23,828 bases of DNA from a virus. This document shows positions 15,636-21,793 of the stretch, one piece after another (positions within the stretch are counted from its first letter, which is position 1; every line of letters starts with the position of its first letter). Location of the stretch: the IMG/VR virus record IMGVR_UViG_3300022542_000941, positions 1 through 23,828 of that record; one strand, given 5' to 3'. A model generated the notes under the pieces. The model was given only the letters and a program-made list of their open reading frames with translations, had not been told where the DNA came from and ran no database searches. The translations under genes and the position numbers were made by a program.

Positions 15636-15653
15636 TGATATATGAATTATAAT
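15609..15653 (+). promoter_or_regulatory. Triple-heptamer promoter for the N4/N6 methyltransferase
   Basis: CTTAACG (15609-15615), CTTAACG (15620-15626) and CTTAATG (15631-15637), each separated by AACT, then 10 bases and a perfect TATAAT (15648-15653), 34 bp before the ATG at 15688. This is the only site with three repeats in phase. Confidence 0.8.
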
Positions 15654-15671
15654 ATACTTATAAATAAAGTA

Positions 15672-15697
15672 ATAAAAGGAAAACAAAATGTCAAAAC
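15672..15697 (+). repeat. 26-bp leader repeat, copy 2
   Basis: An exact match to 15407-15432. It covers the ribosome site, ATG and first codons of the methyltransferase gene. Confidence 0.9.
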
Positions 15698-16572
15698 ATT
15701 GTAACAATGTAACTCCCACAGAGCGTCTTAGTTTTATTGAGAAAGACCCAATTTATCATTGCAAATGTGAATATTGTACAAAAGGTAAATTTTTAGGAGA
15801 GATTTTCAACAGTAAAGAAAATAAATATTATTCACAAATTGCAAGAAAAAAGTATTATCCTAAAATTGATAATAAAAAGTTTCCTCATAACAATCCTGGT
15901 CACTGGCCGGGTTATCGCTTTGCAATACACAATCTAACTAAAGAAGGTGATATAGTTTTTGATCCAACTGTTGGAACAGGTACTGCTATAGTTGAAGCTG
16001 AAAATAATAATCGAATTGGTGTGGGGATTGAATTAGAGTTTCCTGAAACTACAAAATATATGACTGAAAATAGAGGAACAGTCATCAGTGGAAATGCATT
16101 AACTGTTGATCCCAAGACTTTTTTAGAAAAAGACTCTATACAACTTTTAATAAATGGTACACCATATCTAACATTTGGCTCACAATCTTCAGATGCACCT
16201 TTCGGGCCAAAAGATCAGGAGCAATATGGTGACTATAAACATACAGATAATATTGGTAAATGGAAAGAAAAATATTATAAGAAACATATCCATAAACTTT
16301 ATACAAGATATATTCCTTATATTAAAGAAGGAGGGTATTTGTGTATAATTATAAAAGATCCAACAAACAATAAAAAGCCATATAATCTTCATAAATTGAT
16401 TATTGATAATATTCTTGAGAATAATCCTGAAATGGTTCATTATGGGTCATTTGTTCATAGACATATTCCAACTACTTTTTTCATGAATACTTATGAAAAA
16501 ATAAACAATATACCTCTGAAGGTTTGGCATCAAACTGCAATAATTTTAAAGAAAATAGAAAAGGAACTATGA
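15688..16572 (+). CDS. N4-cytosine/N6-adenine-type DNA methyltransferase
   Basis: A 294-residue protein with the SAM-binding motif I VFDPTVGTGTAIVEA (about 90-104) following a HWPGYRFAIHNLT segment that corresponds to motif X, so the order is X-I-IV. Motif IV appears as LLINGTPYLTFG (about 153-164): NGTPY replaces the usual (D/N/S)PP(Y/W), with one Pro-Tyr pair kept. The N-terminus has clustered Cys/His (CNNV, HCKCEYC) that may bind zinc. Such enzymes methylate exocyclic amines in DNA, often to evade restriction. The target site cannot be read from sequence, and the altered motif IV leaves activity open. It has a promoter of its own, a duplicated leader and a lower GATC content than most of the window. 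Confidence 0.75.
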   Translation: MSKHCNNVTPTERLSFIEKDPIYHCKCEYCTKGKFLGEIFNSKENKYYSQIARKKYYPKIDNKKFPHNNPGHWPGYRFAIHNLTKEGDIVFDPTVGTGTAIVEAENNNRIGVGIELEFPETTKYMTENRGTVISGNALTVDPKTFLEKDSIQLLINGTPYLTFGSQSSDAPFGPKDQEQYGDYKHTDNIGKWKEKYYKKHIHKLYTRYIPYIKEGGYLCIIIKDPTNNKKPYNLHKLIIDNILENNPEMVHYGSFVHRHIPTTFFMNTYEKINNIPLKVWHQTAIILKKIEKEL

Positions 16573-17045
16573 TGATTGAAGTAAAAATAACTGGACCCCA
16601 CGGATTAAGTGATCCTAAATTCGCAGCTCAAGACTCTACTGGCAAAATCTGGTATAAAGCTAAAAGAAAATCTGATGTTAAAACCTCAGTTAAAAGATCA
16701 AAACACGATCTCACTTTAGTTGAAGAATTTACATCTTCAACTAAACCAAAAACTAAAAAGAAAATTGAAAAGAAAAAAGTAAATAGTTACGAAAACTATC
16801 GAGATTATATTTTGGGGTTACCTTTAAATACAATATTGACAATAAATTCCCCTGCTGTTCCTGTTTTCTGTTATAAGTTCGGTTTAAAATTATCTAAAAT
16901 TAAACATAATTTGACTTGGGTGAAAACTCTTGAAAATATGGAAAAAGAAGGATATCTTGTTTATAGAAACAAACAAACTGGCAAATATAAAAAATTAGTT
17001 TTTGATTGGCACCCGGATATTAAAAATAATATGGAGGAACTATAA
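16569..17045 (+). CDS. Hypothetical protein with Lys-rich linker
   Basis: A 158-residue protein. The start at 16569 (ATGATG) overlaps the methyltransferase stop in ATGA and follows AAAAGGA; a longer frame from 16524 lies inside the methyltransferase and lacks a ribosome site. Residues 1-55 are beta-rich with GPHGLSDPKF. Residues about 62-80 are a Lys-rich linker (KPKTKKKIEKKK). Residues about 85-158 look like a winged-helix unit (ILGLPLNTILTI, then LTWVKTLENMEKEGYLVYR with a wing-like turn, then KYKKLVFDWH). A DNA-binding role is possible but not shown. The two methionines leave the exact start open. Confidence 0.65.
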   Translation: MMIEVKITGPHGLSDPKFAAQDSTGKIWYKAKRKSDVKTSVKRSKHDLTLVEEFTSSTKPKTKKKIEKKKVNSYENYRDYILGLPLNTILTINSPAVPVFCYKFGLKLSKIKHNLTWVKTLENMEKEGYLVYRNKQTGKYKKLVFDWHPDIKNNMEEL

Positions 17046-17308
17046 TGGCAAAGCATAAAATAGATGATTGGGTTACTAATAGGCGGTTTGGAAGCTCTGA
17101 GCCATTCAAACTAAAGTGTTCTGATTTTAAAGGTATAAGTGCAAAAAGTAAAGAATGGTTTTCTTCTTTGAAAACATGGAAGCCAAAAGAAGGTGATTGG
17201 ATTTTTGTAATAGATTCCGACGATAGTGCGACTTTATGCCGGTATAACCAATTAAAGAAAGGTTATTTAATTGAACCCTTTATTGGTACATTACCAAACT
17301 TTATATAA
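17045..17308 (+). CDS. Hypothetical protein, 87 residues
   Basis: A small, Lys/Trp-rich protein starting at a TAATG-type overlap with the previous stop. It contains five tryptophans and a segment GDWIFVIDSDDSATLCRYNQLKKGYLIEP that looks like a small beta barrel (SH3- or KOW-like in feel). It sits just before the C5 methyltransferase and shares its transcript. I recognise no family. No GATC site occurs in this gene, in contrast to most of the window. Confidence 0.65.
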   Translation: MAKHKIDDWVTNRRFGSSEPFKLKCSDFKGISAKSKEWFSSLKTWKPKEGDWIFVIDSDDSATLCRYNQLKKGYLIEPFIGTLPNFI

Positions 17309-17317
17309 GGAAATAAA

Positions 17318-18463
17318 ATGAAACAACTAACAATTGCCGGAGTAACCTCTGGTGTGGGATCAATGCTGATAGGAGCTCAAGCTCTTGGGTATAAAGTGCT
17401 AGGAAACGTCGAGTGGCGGAACTACTATAATACTGGAACTTTTGAACATAACTTCAAAGCTCCTTATACCATTGACTATAATGATATTGATTATCTTAAA
17501 GGTGCTGACGTAGTTATGGTTCATGATGATTGCGGAGATTTTTCTGGTCTCAATCTTACAAAAAAGAAAGATAATCATTTACAAAATTGTATAGGAATGA
17601 TCCCAGAAACTATCCGAGTTGTACAAGAGATTAATCCAAAATTCTTTGCTATGGATAATTTACCAAAAATGGCTGAGACTTTCCCTGCTTCATATTGGAT
17701 TGAGAAGTTTCCTGATTATGATATCTTTTTTGAATGGGTAAGTAATTATCATTATGGTAATCCCCAGAAAAATCGCAAAAGGTTTTTTATTATAGGAGCT
17801 AAGAAAGAACTTAACTTTATATTTAAACCTAACGAATTTGATTTTAAAATTGATTCAATGGATCAATATGAGGTTGAAGAATTTGATGATGTATTAAACC
17901 ACCATCCAGTTGATCCCCAAGACAAAGCTCAATTTAGTAAATTAGTTGATGAAATGGAAATACCTATGATAAAATGGATAGACATTCATGAATATTGGCA
18001 AAGAAATTCTGATTCAAGAAAAACTCTACCTTATATTAAACCTGATGGAATAGTGAGTCGTAAACCTGGTACAGCTAAAAATCCTGAGACATATTCAATG
18101 GTTATTACAGGAGGTGTTGCAACCTTCCATCATAAAACCGGTTATCCTCTTACAATTAGGGAACGAGCAAGAATACAAGGATTCCCTGATGACTTTGAAT
18201 TTATTCTTAAAGATAAAGATCATTGGGGCGGAAAAGGCTTCAGACAAGTAGGTAAGGCCATGCCGGTCCAATTTACCACTTACTTAGCAAATATCTTTAA
18301 AGATCATTTAGAGGGTGTAGAAACAGTAGCTACGGGTCAAAGAATGATCGCAGCGAATAGGTATATAGATAAGATCAAATTGAACTATTGCGAAAGAGTC
18401 GCTTTACCTGATGGATCTTGTGATCATTGTTGGCTTCAAGATAAATGTCCAAATTGGTTATAA
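17318..18463 (+). CDS. Divergent C5-cytosine DNA methyltransferase
   Basis: A 381-residue protein with the Dcm-family motif order: motif I VTSGVGSMLIGAQALG (9-24) and motif II around VEWR; motif IV as HDDCGDFSG with candidate catalytic Cys72 (the usual PPCQxFS is changed); motif VI as MDNL (112-115) in place of ENV; motif VIII PQKNRKRFFIIG; motif IX ITIRERARIQGFPDDF-like; and motif X QVGKAMPV. The target-recognition region between VIII and IX is short. A C-terminal extension ends in four cysteines (CERVALPDGSCDHCWLQDKC) that could bind a metal. The family transfers methyl groups to cytosine C5 in DNA. Altered motifs IV and VI leave activity and product uncertain. It lies directly upstream of the nucleotide-modification genes. 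Confidence 0.82.
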   Translation: MKQLTIAGVTSGVGSMLIGAQALGYKVLGNVEWRNYYNTGTFEHNFKAPYTIDYNDIDYLKGADVVMVHDDCGDFSGLNLTKKKDNHLQNCIGMIPETIRVVQEINPKFFAMDNLPKMAETFPASYWIEKFPDYDIFFEWVSNYHYGNPQKNRKRFFIIGAKKELNFIFKPNEFDFKIDSMDQYEVEEFDDVLNHHPVDPQDKAQFSKLVDEMEIPMIKWIDIHEYWQRNSDSRKTLPYIKPDGIVSRKPGTAKNPETYSMVITGGVATFHHKTGYPLTIRERARIQGFPDDFEFILKDKDHWGGKGFRQVGKAMPVQFTTYLANIFKDHLEGVETVATGQRMIAANRYIDKIKLNYCERVALPDGSCDHCWLQDKCPNWL

Positions 18464-18464
18464 T

Positions 18465-18498
18465 CTTAATGTCATCTTAATGTATTTAATATTATAAT
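18465..18498 (+). promoter_or_regulatory. Tandem-heptamer promoter for the modification cluster
   Basis: CTTAATG (18465-18471), TCAT, CTTAATG (18476-18482), 10 bases, then a perfect TATAAT (18493-18498), 31 bp before the ATG at 18530. It is the closest match to the shared consensus in the window. Confidence 0.82.
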
Positions 18499-18506
18499 GA
18501 CTATAC

Positions 18507-18535
18507 ATAAAAAGATAAAAGGATAAAAAATGAAA
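18507..18535 (+). repeat. 29-bp leader repeat shared with 7159-7187
   Basis: An exact 29-base repeat of the leader at 7159-7187, 11.3 kb away. It covers the A-rich upstream region, the AAAAGGATAAAAA ribosome site, the ATG and the next codon. Confidence 0.9.
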
Positions 18536-18679
18536 AAGATATTTAAAATTTATACCCCCAATCAAAGACAATATTATATACAAGCTGCAAAATCAGCTAA
18601 ATTAAAATTTAAGGAATCTTCTTTTACCGGTGATATAACTATCCGGGGAACTAAAGAAGAACTTAAAAGGATCATATAA
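18530..18679 (+). CDS. Small basic hypothetical protein, 49 residues
   Basis: The first gene after the promoter at 18465, with a strong AAAAGGATAAAAA site. The 49-residue product is basic and could adopt a small alpha/beta fold: a strand (KIFKIY), a helix with AAKSAKLKF, a strand (DITIRG) and a helix (TKEELKRII). Its stop overlaps the next ATG by one base (TAATG), supporting reality and coupling. No family is recognised. Confidence 0.6.
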   Translation: MKKIFKIYTPNQRQYYIQAAKSAKLKFKESSFTGDITIRGTKEELKRII

Positions 18680-18918
18680 TGAAAATATGTGATGATTGTT
18701 TTGAAGAATATAAAAGTAAGCAATGTTCTATTTGTTTTCCTCAAAAAGAAGATTATACAAGTGAGCGATGTATTTATATCTGGCAAGTATATCACGGGAG
18801 AGGAGGCTTTAATACTAATGAACAATTGCAAGAATACACGAATGTTAAAAAGTGCTATAAAAAGCTAACTGGTAAAGATTTACCAAGATTAAATGAAGTA
18901 ATAATAAAAAGGAAATAA
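18679..18918 (+). CDS. Small zinc-ribbon-like protein
   Basis: A 79-residue protein with five cysteines in its first third: CDDC at residues 4-7, CSIC at 16-19 and one further Cys near 31. The first two pairs have the spacing of a small zinc ribbon. The rest is charged and helical with a Lys/Arg-rich end. It overlaps its upstream neighbour by one base. The function is unknown; such short zinc-binding phage proteins often bind nucleic acid or host proteins. Confidence 0.65.
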   Translation: MKICDDCFEEYKSKQCSICFPQKEDYTSERCIYIWQVYHGRGGFNTNEQLQEYTNVKKCYKKLTGKDLPRLNEVIIKRK

Positions 18919-18919
18919 A

Positions 18920-18994
18920 ATGAAAAAGATTAGTTTAAGTCTTGTAGTATGGTATGCTCTTAGAGATATGGAGTCTAGAAATGCCAAAAGATGA
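18920..18994 (+). CDS. Short leader-type frame overlapping the DUF6378-like gene
   Basis: A 24-codon frame with a strong AAAAGGAAATAAA ribosome site. It ends 14 bases inside the next gene, so ribosomes finishing it could restart at 18981. The product is basic with a short hydrophobic run (LSLVVWYAL). It may be a coupling leader rather than a functional protein. Confidence 0.4.
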   Translation: MKKISLSLVVWYALRDMESRNAKR

Positions 18995-19262
18995 AATTAA
19001 AGAAGTTCAAAATGAACGGGGTCAAATATATGGTGAATTTGATGATCATCTTGATGCGGTTGAAGAGATCATGGTTATTCTTAAAAGAGTGAATGTTAAA
19101 AGGTGGGGTATATCCCATTATCCTAAAGGTTTTCAGACTTTTCTCTTTTATGTAGTATCAAAGCTTGTAAGATTGGTTACCTCACCAATACACGAAGATA
19201 GTGCTTTAGATCTTAGTAGCTATTCAAAACTATGGTTAGATATTATTAGAAAAAGGAAATAA
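18981..19262 (+). CDS. DUF6378-like small phage protein
   Basis: A 93-residue protein whose pattern fits the phage family I know as DUF6378: an N-terminal ERGQIYGEFDDHLDAV (Arg-x-x-Tyr-Gly), a central helix, and a C-terminal SKLVRLVTSPIHEDSALDLSSYSKL, in which the K..R and the HxDS..D residues are the conserved core. These proteins are predicted helical with possible nucleotide-binding acidic and basic residues, distantly like MazG folds; the function is unknown. The start at 18981 is favoured by a GGAG site 7 bases upstream; 18954 gives an extra nine residues without family support. Confidence 0.65.
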   Translation: MPKDEIKEVQNERGQIYGEFDDHLDAVEEIMVILKRVNVKRWGISHYPKGFQTFLFYVVSKLVRLVTSPIHEDSALDLSSYSKLWLDIIRKRK

Positions 19263-19263
19263 T

Positions 19264-19998
19264 ATGAGAAAGGCAATACATCAACTTAGGTCTTTAGTAT
19301 ATATTCACGGAAAGATCATTAGAACTAAGAAGTGGCAAGGTATAGAAAATCCACCAGAATTTAAAGAATATTTACATGCAAATATCTCGATACCTATGAT
19401 CGGAGATCTTAAGCAATTAACTAAAGAGTGCGATCCATTTTTACCTTGGGCAAACTTACATTTTGAAGAACGTGTTGGAGGTGTACCCTTGAATCCACCA
19501 CCGAGTCATAAACTTTGGTTAAGAGGTAATGAGAAATATATGAATGGTACCAAATTCAGTCACACTTATCCTGAAAGATTTTGGCCAAGAATTGGGGGGA
19601 TATTAGATAATCATGTAAAAGGTATTCGATTTCCTATTGGTGATCTAAATAACCTTATATCACTTCTTAAAAAAGAACCTGATACTCGCCAGGCTTATCT
19701 TCCAATTTGGTTTCCAGAAGATATCGCTGCAGCAGATCAAGGTGAGAGAGTTCCCTGTACACTAGGTTATCATTTTATCGTCCGTAATGGGCAGTTAGAT
19801 CTATTTTATCCAATGAGGTCTTGCGACATATTGAGACACATGCATAATGACCTTTATTTGGCAAATAGATTAGCTTTATATATTATTGAAAAAGCTAATT
19901 TAGATTGTAAAGTTGGTGATCTTCATTTCGCAGTAACATCATTACATTGTTTCAAAGATGATGATTATATACTTAAAAAATCAATAGGACTTTTATAA
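19264..19998 (+). CDS. Thymidylate-synthase homologue, predicted dCMP (hydroxy)methylase
   Basis: A 244-residue ThyA-fold protein. The catalytic Cys165 lies in RVPCTLGYHF (E. coli Cys146), the phosphate/nucleotide loop is RSCD at 185-188 (E. coli Arg166-Asp169), and a late His228 in LHCF matches His207, with Phe in place of Tyr209. The residue aligned with Asn177, which holds the dUMP base, is Asp196. In T4 dCMP hydroxymethylase and in engineered thymidylate synthases, Asp at this place selects dCMP over dUMP. Spacing from Cys to this Asp is identical to the E. coli enzyme, so the alignment is gap-free. The protein would thus methylate or hydroxymethylate dCMP with a folate cofactor. The dCMP deaminase and MazG genes downstream fit a cytosine-modification role. 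A dUMP activity cannot be excluded from sequence. Confidence 0.82.
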   Translation: MRKAIHQLRSLVYIHGKIIRTKKWQGIENPPEFKEYLHANISIPMIGDLKQLTKECDPFLPWANLHFEERVGGVPLNPPPSHKLWLRGNEKYMNGTKFSHTYPERFWPRIGGILDNHVKGIRFPIGDLNNLISLLKKEPDTRQAYLPIWFPEDIAAADQGERVPCTLGYHFIVRNGQLDLFYPMRSCDILRHMHNDLYLANRLALYIIEKANLDCKVGDLHFAVTSLHCFKDDDYILKKSIGLL

Positions 19999-21326
19999 TG
20001 TGTGGAATTATGATAAGTAAAACGGCATATAGACAGCAAATGTCACATAGAGGTATAAAAACCCATGTGACAAGTTATAGTGGACTTATTCTTGTACACG
20101 AACATTTACCCATACAAACAAGGCTTTGGAATAATCCTATTATTGAAACAAGAAATCATATTATTCTTTTTAATGGAGAATTATTTGATATACCTAAAGA
20201 GTTTGATAATGATCTAGATTATATAAAATCAATTTGGAAAGATGACTCCTGGGATAGTACAGATCAAATTAATAGGATCTTTAATACTGATGGTTTTTAT
20301 TCCTTTATACTTTATAATAAAATATCTAAAGAGATTATAGTCTTTACTGATCCGCTTGGCAAGAAACAACTATACTACTCAGATCAAGGTATTGCTTCAG
20401 AGATACGCGGTCTATATGATTCGAGTATGACTGAAGATAAATTGTTCATTGCTCATACAATAAAATTCGGCTATGTTACAAACGATCGTACACCTTATAA
20501 TGAAATAAAAAGACTTTTGCCAAATAAGATTTATAAGTTTGATAAGTCTTTAAATTTAATATCTGCTTCAAAGTCAATTTATCCTATTGAACCAAATAAG
20601 GATATTAATCTCTTTAATCCTGGTTATAGATCTGAAATATTGAGAGAAATTATCGAACAAGCTGTAAAAAATAGATTAGTTGGTCATGAAAAAATAGGTT
20701 TACTTTTATCTGGTGGTTTAGACTCTTCGATTATTTATTATCATATTAAAAAATTAGGTTATGAGGTTACGACATATTGTGTTGATAATGAAGAGGATCT
20801 AAAGTATGCGAAAATGCTAGATCCGAACGTGATAACTATAGATAAGTGGCTTATAAACGTTAGTCATAAAAAAGCTTTAATAGCTATGGAAATGCCGGTT
20901 GATCTAGGTAGCATGAATGCTCAGTTCGCTTTGTTTAGTAAAGTAAAGGAAACAGTGATCCTTACAGGTGATGGTGCTGATGAAATTTTTGGTGGATATA
21001 AACGTATGAACCAATATGACTCTCAATATTCTGATATCTTTGATGAACTACCTTTTTACCATAATATTAGATTGGATCGTATGTCAATGTGGTATACAAA
21101 AGAAGTTAGAAGTCCTTTTATGGCTTTAGATATAGTTAGATATGCTATGGGATTATCGTACAATGATCGTATTGATAAGGTTGCATTACGTCGGGCTTAT
21201 ATAGGGATTTTACCAAGTTCTATAGTTGGTAGGCCGAAAGAACCATTGAAGAGTGATAATATAAGAAAAACAGATCCTATAAAATACCGTAGTAACTTAA
21301 TAAAACAATTCGAGGAGTTAAAATGA
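19998..21326 (+). CDS. Asparagine-synthetase-like class II glutamine amidotransferase
   Basis: A 442-residue AsnB-type protein. The N-terminal class II amidotransferase has the nucleophile Cys2 (MCGIM), the HRG segment (16-18), the FNGELFD loop (about 54-60) and DPLGKKQLYY. The C-terminal ATP-pyrophosphatase domain has the PP-loop SGGLDSS (about 237-243) and TGDGADEIFGGY. All core motifs are intact, so it should hydrolyse glutamine and use ATP to form an amide. It is about 110 residues shorter than E. coli AsnB (554). It starts at a TAATG overlap with the ThyA-like gene and overlaps the dCMP deaminase start (ATGA). This position suggests an amidation step on a modified nucleotide or DNA base, but plain asparagine or cell-wall amidation remains possible. 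Confidence 0.85.
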   Translation: MCGIMISKTAYRQQMSHRGIKTHVTSYSGLILVHEHLPIQTRLWNNPIIETRNHIILFNGELFDIPKEFDNDLDYIKSIWKDDSWDSTDQINRIFNTDGFYSFILYNKISKEIIVFTDPLGKKQLYYSDQGIASEIRGLYDSSMTEDKLFIAHTIKFGYVTNDRTPYNEIKRLLPNKIYKFDKSLNLISASKSIYPIEPNKDINLFNPGYRSEILREIIEQAVKNRLVGHEKIGLLLSGGLDSSIIYYHIKKLGYEVTTYCVDNEEDLKYAKMLDPNVITIDKWLINVSHKKALIAMEMPVDLGSMNAQFALFSKVKETVILTGDGADEIFGGYKRMNQYDSQYSDIFDELPFYHNIRLDRMSMWYTKEVRSPFMALDIVRYAMGLSYNDRIDKVALRRAYIGILPSSIVGRPKEPLKSDNIRKTDPIKYRSNLIKQFEELK

Positions 21327-21793
21327 TGGAACCAAATATAGATAGTATAATGATGGCAACAGCAATGAATTTCGCCTCATTATCGTATGCTAAACGAAAG
21401 AAGGTTGGTGCAGTACTTAGTAAAGATGGTCGGATCGTAGCTTGCGGGTATAATGGTACTATACCCGGTGCTGATAATCGCTGCGAAGAAACTTGTCCGC
21501 AATGTGATGGTCTATTTGCCCGTAGACCGGGTGGTTGTGATCATTGTGGCAATATCGGATTGGTTACAAATGAGTTTGTTATTCACGCTGAACAAAACAT
21601 TTTGACCTTCTGTAATCGTGAAGGGATCAAGACCAACGGTTGTACACTTTATGTAACAATGGCACCTTGTAAAACTTGTGCTAAGCTTTTGGCTTCAGCT
21701 GGTATTATCAAAGTAATTTATAATAAAGTTTATCGCGACATGAGTGGGATTGATTTCCTCAATAAATTAAATATTAAAACGGAGAAAATATAA
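21323..21793 (+). CDS. Deoxycytidylate (dCMP) deaminase
   Basis: A 156-residue zinc deaminase. The catalytic HAEQN (about 87-91) and PCKTC (about 114-118) supply the zinc ligands and proton shuttle. An insert with clustered cysteines (CEETCPQC and CDHCG, residues about 53-75) forms a second zinc site, as in phage T4-type dCMP deaminases. The enzyme turns dCMP into dUMP, feeding dTMP and drawing down dCMP. In phages with modified cytosine it helps balance pyrimidine pools. The gene overlaps the AsnB-like gene by four bases and the MazG-like gene by one. Confidence 0.92.
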   Translation: MMEPNIDSIMMATAMNFASLSYAKRKKVGAVLSKDGRIVACGYNGTIPGADNRCEETCPQCDGLFARRPGGCDHCGNIGLVTNEFVIHAEQNILTFCNREGIKTNGCTLYVTMAPCKTCAKLLASAGIIKVIYNKVYRDMSGIDFLNKLNIKTEKI

